A stretch of 64,000 nucleotides of DNA from Rufibacter roseus (GTDB lineage: Bacteria > Bacteroidota > Bacteroidia > Cytophagales > Hymenobacteraceae), in NCBI RefSeq assembly GCF_001647285.1, contig NZ_LRML01000004.1:62001-126000 (forward strand), given 5' to 3'. This document shows, piece by piece, positions 18,051 to 28,024 of this stretch (position 1 is the first letter of the stretch; every line of letters starts with the position of its first letter). The translations under genes and the position numbers were made by a program. The notes under the pieces were generated by a model. It made no database searches. It was not told the DNA's origin and worked only from the letters and a program-made list of their open reading frames with translations.

Positions 18051-18677
18051 ATGCAGGCAACTCTACTTAGAATTCACCCAGACAACCCTCAACCTAAAGC
18101 CATTGCCCAGGCAGTAGACGTACTAAGGAAAGGCGGATTAGTGATCTACCCAACTGACACTATTTATGGCTTGGGCTGTGACTTGCATAACCTGCGGGCA
18201 GTAGAGCGGCTTTGTCAGATAAGGGGAATAAATCCGGCAAAAGCCAATCTTTCCTTTATTTGCCATGATTTAACGCACATCTCAGATTACGCCAAAATCT
18301 CTACCCAGACCTATAAAGTAATGAAGAAGGCTTTGCCCGGCCCCTTTACGTTTGTGCTGGAGGCCAGCGGCAAAGTGCCAAAGCTGGGCGGCTCCCGAAG
18401 AAAGACGGTAGGTATCCGTATTCCGGATAATAACATTGCCCTGAAGCTGGTGGAAGAACTGGGTAACCCTATCATTTCCACCTCTATTCACGACGAAGAC
18501 GAGGTGATAGAGTATACTACTGACCCCGAGTTGATTTATGAAAAGTACCGTAATCTGGTAGACTTAGTTATTGACGGCGGGTACGGCAACAACGTAGCTT
18601 CTACCGTTGTCAACTGTGAGCACGATGAATATGAAGTGCTCCGTCAAGGCGCGGGTGAAATTGATGAGTATTTGTAG
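18051..18677 (+). CDS. L-threonylcarbamoyladenylate synthase (Sua5/YciO/YrdC/YwlC family)
   Basis: A 208-residue cytoplasmic enzyme that makes threonylcarbamoyl-AMP from threonine, bicarbonate and ATP for the t6A modification of tRNA. The YrdC domain is shown by GGLVIYPTDTIYGLGCDL, the KxR-type nucleotide site (CQIRGINPAKANLSFIC), PGPFTFVLEAS and RIPDNNIALKLVEELG, and SSTVVNCE-like residues near the end (STVVNCEHDEYEVLRQGAG). It lacks the long C-terminal Sua5 domain. The ATG at 18051 (MQATLLRIHP) is preferred over one at 17979 because the longer version translates repeat DNA. Confidence 0.88.
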   Translation: MQATLLRIHPDNPQPKAIAQAVDVLRKGGLVIYPTDTIYGLGCDLHNLRAVERLCQIRGINPAKANLSFICHDLTHISDYAKISTQTYKVMKKALPGPFTFVLEASGKVPKLGGSRRKTVGIRIPDNNIALKLVEELGNPIISTSIHDEDEVIEYTTDPELIYEKYRNLVDLVIDGGYGNNVASTVVNCEHDEYEVLRQGAGEIDEYL

Positions 18678-18786
18678 GAAGTTCTAAGTCGAGAGTCCTG
18701 AGGTTTGAGTCGGAGGAAATGTTGAATAGGAGAAGCTTAGGCTCTTCTAAGTTTAACCTACTTCGTTAGCTGGTGCAGAACCACAT

Positions 18787-18846
18787 ATAATCGCCCCTGT
18801 TTTAGGCTTGTTTTTTCAGAAACAAGCCTAAAACAGGGGCGATTAT
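18787..18846. repeat. Dispersed palindromic element, longest perfect copy
   Basis: A perfect 27-bp inverted repeat (18787-18813 and 18820-18846) with a 6-nt loop TTTCAG. The core arm is CCTGTTTTAGGCTTGTTT. It lies between the convergent Sua5 and STM3941-like genes and touches the latter's stop codon, so it is a likely bidirectional terminator as well as the best copy of the family. Confidence 0.85.
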
Positions 18847-19383
18847 TTACTGCGCCTCCACTGCTCCGTAGGCAGCGTAATACTGCTGCACAAGTTTTAC
18901 CATTTCTTCGAAGTCGCACTGCAGGGCTTGGTTTGAAAGCGCCAAAGGAGTTCCGTACGATTTTTGGTTCAGGCGCATGATCTTTTGTTTGAAGAAGTTT
19001 TCTTTCCTGATGACTTCTTCTGGGTTTTTCACGAATACCAACAGGTAAGGAGTATTTACAATTACTCTTTCTTCAAGACCTGTTACCTGCTGCCACCGAA
19101 TTAGTTTACCAGCAATGGCACTTGAATTGTCCCTAATTCCGTGCTGGTCAAGTACCAGACCTGGTCTGTTGTCGAACAACTTGAAAAGACCGTAGCCACC
19201 GCACAACAGCCCGAAGAAGGCAAAGCCGGCCATGGCAACTCCCCTGAACAAGGTAGTGTAAGCATAATCTTCTGCCCTGTCCCAGATAAACCAGCAAGCC
19301 AATACAAAGGCAATGCACAAAAGCAGCATTTTTACGCTCTTTTTCTTGCTCAAAGGAATATCTAAGGGAGGAAGCGAAGCCAT
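18847..19383 (-). CDS. STM3941-like membrane protein
   Basis: A 178-residue protein with two N-terminal TM segments (MLLLCIAFVLACWFIW and VAMAGFAFFGLLCGGYGLF) and a cytoplasmic domain with DNRPGLVLDQHGIRDNSSA, IRWQQVTGLEE, YLLVFVKNPEEVI and GTPLALSNQALQCDFEE. These features match the small uncharacterised STM3941 family, whose C-terminal part is PH-like. Function unknown. The start is set at ATG 19383 (MASLPPLDIP); a TTG at 19392 is possible. Its 3' end abuts the long palindrome at 18787-18846. Confidence 0.7.
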   Translation of the reverse strand: MASLPPLDIPLSKKKSVKMLLLCIAFVLACWFIWDRAEDYAYTTLFRGVAMAGFAFFGLLCGGYGLFKLFDNRPGLVLDQHGIRDNSSAIAGKLIRWQQVTGLEERVIVNTPYLLVFVKNPEEVIRKENFFKQKIMRLNQKSYGTPLALSNQALQCDFEEMVKLVQQYYAAYGAVEAQ

Positions 19384-19683
19384 ATAAACCAATGTTAAGA
19401 ACTTTGACTACACAAAAAACTTTTTTCAGTAGCCATATATTTCAGCAATCTACGCGAATTCGCCACAACAGGTCAACTTCTGGAAACTATTGAAGAAAGA
19501 AAGAACTTTTCTCTTAACTCAGTACATTGAGGAAATCTGCACATCCTTACCATTTAAGCATCTAACACTAACACGGCTAGAAATAATCTGCCATAATACT
19601 TACCCAACTTCAAACTTATGCCACTTATTAATTTGCCAATAAAGCCAATTGACTGCGCCTAACAATTGGTAAAGATGTAACAA
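19384..19683. other. Intergenic DNA, nothing recognised
   Basis: About 300 bp of AT-rich sequence upstream of the STM3941-like gene, ending at a terminator. It presumably carries that gene's promoter. No gene, RNA or repeat was found. Confidence 0.4.
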
Positions 19684-19725
19684 AAAAGCAGGCCGAAGAG
19701 ATGAAAACATCCTCGGCCTGCTTTT
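19684..19725 (-). terminator. Terminator of the luciferase-like oxidoreductase gene
   Basis: A 13-bp perfect stem (AAAAGCAGGCCGA at 19684-19696 with complement at 19713-19725) flanked by A and T tracts, 43 bp past the stop codon of the gene at 19769. Confidence 0.8.
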
Positions 19726-19768
19726 CTAACATAGTTAGAAGGTAACTACCACCCTTTAAACACTTGCT

Positions 19769-20782
19769 TTAATCTGCTTTTTTGAAGAAATCAGAAACTA
19801 TTTCATAAGATCGTAAGCGGGCGGCATGATCATACACATTGCAGCCAATCATGATCTCATCTACTCCGGTTTCGTCCTGAAAAGCCTGCAGTTCTTCTTT
19901 CACTTCTCTGGGTCCACCTATAAAAGAGTAGCGCAACATCTGCTGTACTGCGTAGCGTTCGTTTGCATCCCAAAGGCCTTCCATGCTTTTTACCGGTGGC
20001 TGCATTGGCCTCGCGGTGCCACGTATCACGTTCAGGAAAGACTGGTAAAGCGTAGTAGAAAGATGAATAGCCTCTTCATCAGTATCAGCGGCGATAACGT
20101 TCACACAAGCCATGGCGTACGGTTCCTTCAATTCCCCAATAGGTTGGAAACTCTCGCGGTACACTTTCAAGGCAGCATGTAATTGTGCTGGCGCAAAATG
20201 GCTGGCAAAAGCATAAGGCAATCCCAAAATTCCGGCCAGCTGTGCTCCGAATGTACTGGAGCCTAGAATCCAGATAGGCACGTTTGTCCCTTCACCCGGT
20301 ACCGCCCGCACCTTTGCCGATGGGTCGGCTGGCCCAAGGTAATTCTTCAGCTCCACCACATTTTGCGGGAACTCATCTACTGAGCCTCTTAAATCTCTTC
20401 GTAACGCCATGGCTGTGCCCTGGTCTGTACCCGGAGCGCGGCCCAAGCCTAAATCAATTCTATTAGGGTACAAAGAGGCTAGGGTGCCAAACTGCTCTGC
20501 CACCACCAGCGGCGCGTGGTTCGGTAGCATAATTCCACCGGAGCCAACTCTTATTTTAGAAGTAGCCCCAGCAACATGACCAATTAAAACCACTGTGGCC
20601 GAAGAGGCAATGCCAGCCATGTTGTGGTGCTCCGCCATCCAGTAGCGGGTATAGCCCCAACGTTCCACGTGCTGCGCCAGGTCTGCGGTGCTTTTAAATG
20701 AATCTAAAGCGGTTTTATCCTGCAGAATGGGTACTAAGTCTAAAACTGAAACGGGTATATCTGCTAATTTTCTATTGCTCAT
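19769..20782 (-). CDS. LLM-class flavin-dependent oxidoreductase (luciferase-like)
   Basis: A 337-residue TIM-barrel flavin enzyme of the bacterial luciferase-like type, subgroup with SVLDLVPI at the N-terminus. Visible family features are [82 protein letters not shown] and [13 protein letters not shown] near the C-terminus. It acts in the cytoplasm with FMN or FMNH2; the substrate is unknown. It is a single gene with a terminator downstream. The ATG at 20782 fits the family N-terminus. Confidence 0.92.
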   Translation of the reverse strand: MSNRKLADIPVSVLDLVPILQDKTALDSFKSTADLAQHVERWGYTRYWMAEHHNMAGIASSATVVLIGHVAGATSKIRVGSGGIMLPNHAPLVVAEQFGTLASLYPNRIDLGLGRAPGTDQGTAMALRRDLRGSVDEFPQNVVELKNYLGPADPSAKVRAVPGEGTNVPIWILGSSTFGAQLAGILGLPYAFASHFAPAQLHAALKVYRESFQPIGELKEPYAMACVNVIAADTDEEAIHLSTTLYQSFLNVIRGTARPMQPPVKSMEGLWDANERYAVQQMLRYSFIGGPREVKEELQAFQDETGVDEIMIGCNVYDHAARLRSYEIVSDFFKKAD

Positions 20783-20897
20783 GGTATAATTTCTTTTCGT
20801 ACTACTTCTTTTACGAAAGCCCCTTTAAAAGTCGAAAGTACGCCCAGAAAGTTCTCTTTTTCTGACACAGTCGCGTTACCTCCGGGAAACCTAGTAG

Positions 20898-20937
20898 CGT
20901 TTTCGGGCTAATTTTGGAAAAACAAGTTTAAAACACG
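20898..20937. repeat. Dispersed palindromic element, degenerate copy
   Basis: Half-sites CGTTTTCGGGCTAATTTT and AAAAACAAGTTTAAAACACG, with the outer arms partly complementary. It lies upstream of the oxidoreductase gene. Confidence 0.55.
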
Positions 20938-20944
20938 GGAAGGT

Positions 20945-20979
20945 GAGTCCTGAGTCATGAGTCGCGAGTTATGAGTCAT
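20945..20979. repeat. Five-unit 7-bp tandem repeat (GAGTYNY type)
   Basis: Units GAGTCCT, GAGTCAT, GAGTCGC, GAGTTAT and GAGTCAT in direct succession. A similar but looser stretch lies at about 18691-18713. It is non-coding and directly follows a palindromic element. Confidence 0.75.
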
Positions 20980-21607
20980 TAAAAAAATATAGAATAGAAA
21001 CCATACCCTCCTTAGCCTATCCTGCGGGAGCGGGCAACGCAGTGCCAAGGGCACGTAGGCGCTTAGCGGGAGCACGAGACGCAGGTTCTAGTTAGTAGTA
21101 GCCACAGAAGCTATGGAACTTCGCACATTGGCCAGGTGGTAAATTTACTGAAGCCCCTCCTGTTTGAGCGGCAGCGAGTCAGGGGCTTCTTGATTCTTTT
21201 GGTTACTTTTCTCATCAAGGAGAAAAGTGACAAACCTAAGCAGGGAGAGATGCAGATTGAGATGAGGCAGAAGCGGCTGTGGGAGCAATAGTAATTTAGG
21301 CTGTTGGTGAGAACAAGCAACAACGGCGGAGGGTAAAGCAGGGGCAAGAGAAAAAGGCTTCGTTAGATCCTTCGGTAGCTACGCTAGCCCTTTTCGGCTC
21401 TCGCCTCAAGAATGCTCAGGATGACCGCAAAAGAGAAGGACCAGGAATGCGTGTATCTACTGGTGTAAACATCCCCCTTCGCCCCTGTCAATGGGGAATA
21501 TTGGGAATGCGTGTTTCTGGAATAATGAAATGGCTATATGTGAGAATTGACAAACCATGCCACACTTCAGATAAATCCCTATACTTGCAAAGAATCAATT
21601 CTACCGC
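20980..21607. other. Non-coding mosaic of dispersed repeat-like segments
   Basis: About 630 bp with no credible gene. It holds a 9-bp hairpin (GAAGCCCCT at 21150-21158 with AGGGGCTTC at 21181-21189), directly followed by GGTTACTTTTCTC and GAGAAAAGTGAC (21201-21231), which pair with one mismatch. It then contains CCTTCGGTAGCTACGC and GAATGCTCAGGATGACC (about 21371-21426). Segments like these recur as non-coding repeats in many bacterial genomes and give rise to false small proteins. Two copies of GGAATGCGTGT follow (21445, 21505). The last 100 bp should contain the wbqC promoter. Confidence 0.5.
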
Positions 21608-22225
21608 ATGCACTTACTCACCGAAATCCATTACCTCCCCAGCATCTTTTATTTTCAGAAAGCTTTTGAAGCAGATGAACTTATTTTTGAAGCCCACGAG
21701 CATTACCAGAAACAGAGCTACCGCAACCGCTGTCACATCTTAACAGCCCAAGGGGTATTACCGCTTACCGTGCCGGTGTTGAAAGGAAACAGTAAGACTA
21801 TCATCACGGAATTAGAGATTGATTACACACAGCGGTGGACGGACATTCACTGGCGTACCATCAGGAGCGCCTACGGCAACGCTCCTTTCTTTGAGTACTA
21901 TGAAGACTATATTTTGGATGTGTACGCGCAAAAACCTAAATACCTTTTCAGGCTGAATATGGAATTGTTCAAACTTTTCGTTAAATTCCTGAAGCTAAAC
22001 AAACCCATTAGCCTTACCCAAACGTATGTGAACACGTACGAGGCACCGGTGTTGGATTGGCGCGGGGTTCTTCACCCCAAAAAGGAGCCTGACAATTTGC
22101 GCCTTATGCCATACCGGCAGGTGTTTGGCAAACAATTTGCATCAAATCTGAGTATACTGGACTTGTTGTTTAACTTAGGCCCAGAGGCATCTATTTACCT
22201 TCAGAACCCCGCGGCTTTCTGTTGA
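21608..22225 (+). CDS. WbqC family protein
   Basis: A 205-residue protein of the WbqC-like family. Matching features are EIHYLPSIFYFQKAFEADEL, EHYQKQSYRNRCHI, LTVPVLKGNSKT, DYTQRWTDIHWRTIRSAYGNAP, FFEYYEDYI and a C-terminal LRLMPYRQVFGKQF with LSILDLLFNLGPEA. WbqC genes were named from O-antigen clusters, but the biochemical role is not established and many members lie outside such clusters. Its stop codon lies 99 bp before the ClpC start, so the two may be co-transcribed. Confidence 0.88.
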   Translation: MHLLTEIHYLPSIFYFQKAFEADELIFEAHEHYQKQSYRNRCHILTAQGVLPLTVPVLKGNSKTIITELEIDYTQRWTDIHWRTIRSAYGNAPFFEYYEDYILDVYAQKPKYLFRLNMELFKLFVKFLKLNKPISLTQTYVNTYEAPVLDWRGVLHPKKEPDNLRLMPYRQVFGKQFASNLSILDLLFNLGPEASIYLQNPAAFC

Positions 22226-22323
22226 ACATTTGCCCTACTCAGCTTGTTTACAATATAGCGCGAAAGCCTTGGCTACAACCAGTTACAGCAGACGCACAAC
22301 AATATTTTACTAGACTAGACTAC

Positions 22324-24936
22324 ATGGAAGCCAAATTCTCAAATAGAGTGAAAGAGGTGATCTCTCTCAGTCGCGAGGAAGCCATTCGCCTGGGCCATGA
22401 TTACATTGGTACCGAGCATTTGCTTCTGGGAATGATACGCGAAGGAGAAGGCACCGCCATATCTTTACTTAAAAAACTGGGGGTACCTATGGAGGAGCTT
22501 AAGTACGCGCTTGAGCAAGCCACCAAAAACACCGCCAGCCCTAATACCAATATTACCGGCAGCATACCGCTGACCAAACAGACGGAGAAGGTCCTGAAAA
22601 TAACTTACTTGGAGGCAAAGATCTTCAAGTCAGACATCATAGGTACAGAACACCTGTTGCTGTCTATTTTGCGGGATGAGGATAATATTTCATCGCAAAC
22701 CTTAGCCAAATTCAACGTGAACTATGAAGCCATCCGGGATTCGTTAGACTATCATGCTAACAACCCACTCGCCTCTTCAGATACCGACGACAACGACGAC
22801 AACGACAAACTCTTTGGCTCTTCCTCTAAGGGAGGCGCTGGCGCAACCGCCAAGAAGGGTGCCGAAAAATCCCGCACCCCGGTGCTGGACAACTTCGGTC
22901 GTGATCTCACCAAGCTGGCTGAGGAAGGCAAACTTGACCCAATTGTAGGTCGTGAGAAAGAGATTGAGCGCGTGGCCCAGGTACTGAGCCGCCGTAAGAA
23001 AAATAACCCAATCTTGATTGGTGAACCAGGGGTAGGTAAAACGGCTATTGCCGAAGGTCTGGCCCTGCGTATTATTCAGAAAAAAGTGTCTCGCGTGTTG
23101 TTCGGCAAGCGCGTGGTTACATTAGACCTTGCCTCATTGGTGGCAGGTACTAAATACCGCGGTCAGTTTGAGGAGCGCATGAAAGCCGTGATGAACGAGC
23201 TGGAGAAATCTCCGGACGTAATCTTGTTCATTGATGAGCTACACACCATTGTAGGTGCTGGTGGAGCATCTGGTTCGCTGGATGCCTCGAACATGTTCAA
23301 ACCTGCTCTGGCTCGTGGCGAAATTCAATGCATCGGCGCTACTACGCTAGACGAGTACCGTCAGTACATTGAGAAAGATGGTGCTTTGGCTCGTCGTTTC
23401 CAGATTGTGATGGTAGACCCTACCACGCCAGAGGAAACTATTGAGATCCTGCACAACATCAAAGATAAGTACCAAGATCACCACCACGTAACGTATTCAG
23501 ACAAAGCCATTGAGGCCTGTGTTAAGTTGAGTGACCGCTACATGAGCGATCGTTTCTTACCAGACAAAGCTATTGACATTCTGGATGAGGCCGGTGCACG
23601 CGTTCACATCAACAACATAGTGGTGCCAGATGACATCTTGAAGCTTGAAGAGCAGATTGAGAACATCAAGGACGAGAAAAACCGTGTGGTGAAAAGCCAG
23701 AAATACGAAGAGGCTGCTCAACTGCGCGACAAAGAGAAAAAACTTCTTGACCAACTTGACTCTGCTAAAAAGAGCTGGGAAGAGGAAACCAAGAAGAAGC
23801 GTTACGCCGTGAAAGAAGAAAACGTGGCCGAGGTAATCGCCATGATGACGGGTATTCCGGTAAAACGTATCGCGCAGAAAGAAAGCTTGAAGCTTCTGAA
23901 CATGGGCGAAGAGCTGAAAGGCAAAGTAATCGGTCAGGACAAAGCGATTCAGCAGTTGGTGAAAGCCATCCAGCGGACGCGTGTTGGCCTGAAAGACCCA
24001 AAACGCCCAATAGGCTCATTCGTGTTCTTAGGTCCAACTGGGGTAGGTAAAACTGAGCTTGCTAAAGTTCTGGCTACTTATCTGTTCGATAAAGAAGATT
24101 CTTTGGTGCGCATTGACATGAGTGAGTACATGGAAAAATTCAGCGTATCTCGCTTGGTAGGAGCGCCTCCGGGCTACGTTGGGTACGAAGAAGGTGGTCA
24201 GCTGACCGAGAAAATCCGCCGCAAGCCGTATTCTGTGGTGTTGTTGGACGAGATTGAGAAAGCGCACCCAGACGTGTACAACCTGTTGTTGCAAGTGCTG
24301 GATGACGGTGTGTTAACCGATGGTTTAGGCCGTAAAGTTGACTTCAGAAACACCATCATCATCATGACCTCCAATATTGGAGCGCGTGATTTGCAGGACT
24401 TCGGAGCTGGGGTTGGTTTCGCTACCAAAACCCGCCAGGAGAACATGGACGACATCATGAAAGGCACCATAGCGGCTGCTTTGAAGAAAACGTTCTCTCC
24501 TGAGTTCCTGAATCGTCTGGATGATGTGATTGTGTTCAACTCATTGGCCAAAGAAGATATCCATAAAATCATTGATATCTCATTGAGCAAGTTGTTGACC
24601 CGTGTGAAAACGTTGGGCTATACCATAGAAATCACTGATGCGGCCAAAGATTTCGTGGCCGAGAAAGGATATGACTCTAAATATGGTGCCCGTCCGTTGA
24701 ACCGAGCCATCACCAAATACATGGAAGATCCAATTGCAGAGGAAATCTTGAAAGCTGAACTAGCTCAGGGAGACACCATTGTGATTGACCATGAAGAAGG
24801 AAAAGAGGAGCTGAAGTTCACAAACCGTAAAGGCAAAGATGTAGCTCCAGACACTTCTGATGACATACCAGACGTTACTGATTCTTCGTCTGAAGAAGAG
24901 GAAACAACTAAGTCAAGCGATAAGAAGAAAGACTAA
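22324..24936 (+). CDS. clpC: ATP-dependent Clp protease ATP-binding subunit ClpC
   Basis: An 870-residue class I Hsp100 unfoldase that feeds substrates to ClpP. It has a paired N-terminal Clp-N repeat ([33 protein letters not shown]), first AAA+ domain with Walker A GEPGVGKT (233-240) and LFIDELHT, a central UVR-like coiled region ([15 protein letters not shown]), and second AAA+ domain with Walker A GPTGVGKT (570-577), [12 protein letters not shown] and a C-terminal D2-small domain. The tail is acidic and Ser-rich ([18 protein letters not shown]). The ATG at 22324 ([11 protein letters not shown]) matches the family; the frame extends upstream to a TTG at 22222, which is unlikely to be used. 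No clpP or ctsR lies nearby. Confidence 0.96.
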   Translation: MEAKFSNRVKEVISLSREEAIRLGHDYIGTEHLLLGMIREGEGTAISLLKKLGVPMEELKYALEQATKNTASPNTNITGSIPLTKQTEKVLKITYLEAKIFKSDIIGTEHLLLSILRDEDNISSQTLAKFNVNYEAIRDSLDYHANNPLASSDTDDNDDNDKLFGSSSKGGAGATAKKGAEKSRTPVLDNFGRDLTKLAEEGKLDPIVGREKEIERVAQVLSRRKKNNPILIGEPGVGKTAIAEGLALRIIQKKVSRVLFGKRVVTLDLASLVAGTKYRGQFEERMKAVMNELEKSPDVILFIDELHTIVGAGGASGSLDASNMFKPALARGEIQCIGATTLDEYRQYIEKDGALARRFQIVMVDPTTPEETIEILHNIKDKYQDHHHVTYSDKAIEACVKLSDRYMSDRFLPDKAIDILDEAGARVHINNIVVPDDILKLEEQIENIKDEKNRVVKSQKYEEAAQLRDKEKKLLDQLDSAKKSWEEETKKKRYAVKEENVAEVIAMMTGIPVKRIAQKESLKLLNMGEELKGKVIGQDKAIQQLVKAIQRTRVGLKDPKRPIGSFVFLGPTGVGKTELAKVLATYLFDKEDSLVRIDMSEYMEKFSVSRLVGAPPGYVGYEEGGQLTEKIRRKPYSVVLLDEIEKAHPDVYNLLLQVLDDGVLTDGLGRKVDFRNTIIIMTSNIGARDLQDFGAGVGFATKTRQENMDDIMKGTIAAALKKTFSPEFLNRLDDVIVFNSLAKEDIHKIIDISLSKLLTRVKTLGYTIEITDAAKDFVAEKGYDSKYGARPLNRAITKYMEDPIAEEILKAELAQGDTIVIDHEEGKEELKFTNRKGKDVAPDTSDDIPDVTDSSSEEEETTKSSDKKKD

Positions 24937-24951
24937 TTTCTAATAGATATT

Positions 24952-24990
24952 AGAAAGGCTGGCAGACAATCTGTCAGCCTTTCTTGTTTT
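24952..24990 (+). terminator. Terminator of clpC
   Basis: A 15-bp stem (AGAAAGGCTGGCAGA with a complement containing one G-T pair) and loop CAA, followed by TTGTTTT. Its 3' flank runs directly into a palindromic element. Confidence 0.85.
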
Positions 24991-25023
24991 AAAGCTATTT
25001 TCTGGAAAAAAGGCTAAAAACTG
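24983..25023. repeat. Dispersed palindromic element adjoining the clpC terminator
   Basis: Half-sites CTTGTTTTAAAGCTATTTT and AAAAAAGGCTAAAAACTG. It shares the T tract of the clpC terminator, one of several element-terminator pairings in the window. Confidence 0.6.
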
Positions 25024-25153
25024 ACCTCCCAATATTAAACAATTCTGATTTACTTAACGGGAACCTCAACGTAGCCACAGCGTATTTATTACATTTTCTT
25101 TTTCTTTCACATAAGAAAGCAGAACAAAAATTTTACACTGGCCTAATCTTTTC

Positions 25154-25161
25154 TAAATTTG
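25154..25161 (+). promoter_or_regulatory. Candidate -7 element of the acyl-CoA carboxylase gene
   Basis: TAAATTTG is an exact TAnnTTTG match 28 bp before the start codon. A weak TTTTAC lies near the -33 position. The predicted leader would be short. Confidence 0.45.
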
Positions 25162-25189
25162 AATCCTTGTACCAACATTAAAAGCCTCA

Positions 25190-26752
25190 ATGTCTGACCA
25201 GAATATACCAAACAGCAAATTTGAGATATTAGACCGCAAGAATGCCGAAGCCCTTTTAGGTGGCGGACAGGCCCGCATTGATGCCCAACACAAAAAAGGT
25301 AAGTTAACCGCCCGCGAACGCATAGACCTTCTTTTAGATGAAGGTTCCTTTGAGGAAATCGGCAAGTTTGTCATGCACCGGTCCAAAGATTTTGGGCTAG
25401 ATAAAGAATACTACTTAGGCGATGGAGTGGTTACCGGCTACGGTACAGTGAATGGCCGTTTAATCTATGTGTTCTCCCAAGACTTTACCGTATTTGGTGG
25501 CTCCCTTTCTGAGACCCACGCTGAGAAGATTGTAAAGATCATGGACCTTGCCATGAAAAATGGCGCACCGGTTATTGGGCTAAACGATTCAGGCGGTGCC
25601 CGTATTCAAGAAGGTGTGGTTTCTTTAGGTGGCTACGCCGATATCTTCTACAAAAACACCTTGGCCTCAGGCGTTGTACCGCAGCTTTCGGGTATTATGG
25701 GACCTTGCGCAGGTGGCGCAGTCTACTCCCCTGCCATCACAGATTTTATTTTGATGGTGGAAGACACCTCCTACATGTTTGTGACCGGCCCTAACGTGGT
25801 AAAAACAGTAACACATGAAACTGTAACGTCTGAAGAACTAGGCGGTGCCAGCACCCACAGCACTAAAAGCGGCGTAACGCATTTTTCTTGCGCCAATGAG
25901 GTGGTCTGCATTCAAACCATCAAGCAGCTGTTAAGCTACATGCCCCAAAACTGCGAAGAACTTCCCCCTTCCCTGCCTTACGAAGCAAAGGAAGATGAGA
26001 CGCGTGAGGTTCTGAACACCATAGTACCAGACAACCCGAACCAACCATATGATATCAGAGAAGTGATTGAGGGAATCATAGACACTGATACTTTTTTGGA
26101 AGTTCACAAGAACTTTGGGGAAAACATAGTGGTAGGCTTTGCTCGTTTAGCGGGCCGCAGCATTGGCATTGTGGGTAACCAACCGGCCGTTTTGGCTGGT
26201 GTGTTAGATATTAACGCCAGCACCAAGGCCGCCCGCTTCGTGCGTTTCTGTGACAGCTTCAATATTCCACTACTGGTATTGGAAGACGTTCCGGGCTTCC
26301 TGCCCGGAACCGACCAAGAGTGGCGCGGCATCATTACCAACGGTGCTAAATTACTTTATGCTTTCTGTGAAGCCACGGTGCCAAGGGTAACGGTAATTAC
26401 CCGCAAAGCGTATGGTGGTGCTTATGACGTGATGAACTCAAAACATATTGGGGCAGATTTAAATTATGCTTGGCCAACCGCCGAGATTGCCGTGATGGGA
26501 GCCAAAGGAGCTGCTGAGATCATCTTTAAACGGGAGATTGCGGCCTCAGAAGACCCAGAAGCTAAGCTAGCCGAAAAAGTTGCCGAGTATCAGGAGAAAT
26601 TCGCCACGCCATACAGAGCCGCCCACCGCGGATTCGTAGACGAGGTGATTTATCCGTCTGAAACCCGCACCAAACTGATCAAAGCTTTTAAAATGCTTGA
26701 AAATAAAGTTGACCAACTACCCAAGAAAAAACACGGCAACATACCGCTGTAG
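25190..26752 (+). CDS. Acyl-CoA carboxylase beta subunit (carboxyltransferase; propionyl-CoA type)
   Basis: A 520-residue biotin-dependent carboxyltransferase of the PccB/methylmalonyl-CoA decarboxylase family. N-terminal features are [20 protein letters not shown] and [20 protein letters not shown]. The oxyanion-hole glycines of the first crotonase-like half lie in [12 protein letters not shown] and [12 protein letters not shown]. The second half has [21 protein letters not shown] and [16 protein letters not shown]. It transfers a carboxyl group from biotin to an acyl-CoA, probably propionyl-CoA, in the cytoplasm. No alpha/biotin subunit gene is next to it in this window. Confidence 0.93.
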   Translation: MSDQNIPNSKFEILDRKNAEALLGGGQARIDAQHKKGKLTARERIDLLLDEGSFEEIGKFVMHRSKDFGLDKEYYLGDGVVTGYGTVNGRLIYVFSQDFTVFGGSLSETHAEKIVKIMDLAMKNGAPVIGLNDSGGARIQEGVVSLGGYADIFYKNTLASGVVPQLSGIMGPCAGGAVYSPAITDFILMVEDTSYMFVTGPNVVKTVTHETVTSEELGGASTHSTKSGVTHFSCANEVVCIQTIKQLLSYMPQNCEELPPSLPYEAKEDETREVLNTIVPDNPNQPYDIREVIEGIIDTDTFLEVHKNFGENIVVGFARLAGRSIGIVGNQPAVLAGVLDINASTKAARFVRFCDSFNIPLLVLEDVPGFLPGTDQEWRGIITNGAKLLYAFCEATVPRVTVITRKAYGGAYDVMNSKHIGADLNYAWPTAEIAVMGAKGAAEIIFKREIAASEDPEAKLAEKVAEYQEKFATPYRAAHRGFVDEVIYPSETRTKLIKAFKMLENKVDQLPKKKHGNIPL

Positions 26753-26775
26753 AAAAGATTAAGATGTTACACGTT

Positions 26776-26812
26776 GACGTAATGTTAGAAAGAGGGAATC
26801 AAACATTACGTC
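26776..26812 (+). terminator. Possible terminator hairpin after the carboxylase gene
   Basis: An 11-bp perfect stem (GACGTAATGTT and complement) with a 15-nt loop, 24 bp past the stop codon. There is no T tract, so a terminator role is uncertain. Confidence 0.35.
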
Positions 26813-26937
26813 TAACGCCAAGCATCCCTATCTAACATTGAATTACATATTGCCTTTGGGTTGGTCTAGACAGAGCAAACCAACCGTAAAGACTACACTA
26901 ACGAACAACTACAAACGGAGAACGCTCTGCTCCACCA

Positions 26938-28020
26938 ATGAAGAAAGCTATGAGAGAAGAAAGCTTCAAATTTTTAGAAACTTACCTCAACAATGCCGCA
27001 CCTACCGGCTTTGAGTCATCGGGTCAGAAGCTGTGGCTAGACTATGTAAAGCCATACATAGATGAGTACTTTGTAGATACTTATGGCTCTGTGGTAGGAG
27101 TCATTAATCCCGAAGCAGAATACAAAGTAGTCATTGAGGCACACGCCGATGAAATTGCCTGGTTTGTAAACTACATCACCCCAGAAGGCTACATTTACGT
27201 ACGCCGTAACGGTGGTTCAGACGCATTAATTGCCCCATCTAAACGGGTAAACATACACACCAGCAAAGGCATGGTGAAGGCTGTTTTCGGGTGGCCTGCC
27301 ATTCACGTTCGCAAAGTAGAGCAAGACAAAGCCCCTACCATGGAAACAATCTTCTTAGACTGCGGCGCCGGCAGCCGTCAGGAAGTGGAAGATATGGGCA
27401 TACACGTAGGCTGCGTAGTTACTTTTGATGATGAGTTATTCGTAATGAACGACAAATTCTACGTAGGCCGTGCGCTAGACAACCGCATTGGTGGATTTAT
27501 GATTGCCGAAGTGGCCCGCCTGTTGAAAGAAAACGGTAAAAAACTGCCGTTCGGATTATATATAGTGAATGCGGTACAGGAAGAAATAGGGCTTCGTGGC
27601 GCAGAGATGATTGCCCACCGGATCAAGCCTAACTTGGCCATCATTACAGACGTGACGCATGACACCCAGTCGCCTATGTACGAGAAGAAAACCAACGGTG
27701 ATTTGCATTGCGGAAAAGGTCCAGTGCTCACGTATGGTCCTGCCGTGCAGAACAATGTGCTGAACATGCTAATTGACGTGGCGCAGAAAAATAATATTCC
27801 GTTCCAACGCGCCGCCGCCACCCGCGCCACCGGCACCGATACCGATGCTTTTGCTTATTCAAACGAAGGGGTAGCTTCAGCGTTAATTTCTTTGCCACTA
27901 AAATACATGCACACCACAGTAGAAACTGTACATAAAGATGATATTGAGAATATCATTCAGCTTTACTACCAGTTCTTACTCCAACTGGAGAGCGGCCATG
28001 ATTTTCGCTACTTGAAATAA
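26938..28020 (+). CDS. M42 family metallopeptidase (aminopeptidase)
   Basis: A 360-residue cytoplasmic di-metal aminopeptidase of the M42/glutamyl aminopeptidase type. Metal and catalytic motifs are visible in order: EAHADEIAWFV (first His-x-Asp), GRALDNRIGG (bridging Asp), VQEEIGLRGAEM (catalytic Glu and metal Glu), TDVTHDTQSP (Asp) and PLKYMHTTVETVH (last His). The ATG at 26938 is used, and the codon context (CCACCAATGAAGAAA) looks plausible. It forms a single transcription unit with a strong terminator and a palindromic element downstream. Such enzymes recycle peptides; the precise specificity cannot be read from sequence. Confidence 0.92.
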   Translation: MKKAMREESFKFLETYLNNAAPTGFESSGQKLWLDYVKPYIDEYFVDTYGSVVGVINPEAEYKVVIEAHADEIAWFVNYITPEGYIYVRRNGGSDALIAPSKRVNIHTSKGMVKAVFGWPAIHVRKVEQDKAPTMETIFLDCGAGSRQEVEDMGIHVGCVVTFDDELFVMNDKFYVGRALDNRIGGFMIAEVARLLKENGKKLPFGLYIVNAVQEEIGLRGAEMIAHRIKPNLAIITDVTHDTQSPMYEKKTNGDLHCGKGPVLTYGPAVQNNVLNMLIDVAQKNNIPFQRAAATRATGTDTDAFAYSNEGVASALISLPLKYMHTTVETVHKDDIENIIQLYYQFLLQLESGHDFRYLK

Positions 28021-28024
28021 CCCC

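Noticed and set aside
20945-20979. Possible CRISPR-like array from the GAGTCAT repeats
   Set aside because: Units are 7 bp with no spacers and no cas genes in the window.
21111-21347. Minus-strand open frame in the repeat mosaic
   Set aside because: It translates the known-type dispersed repeat (FSLMRK...-like false peptides) and has no real protein features.
21447-21743. Open frame overlapping the start of the WbqC gene
   Set aside because: It begins in the repeat mosaic and overlaps wbqC in another frame; wbqC has clear family motifs.
22222-22323. Longer ClpC N-terminus from a TTG start
   Set aside because: The extra 34 residues are not found in ClpC proteins; the Clp-N domain begins right after ATG 22324.
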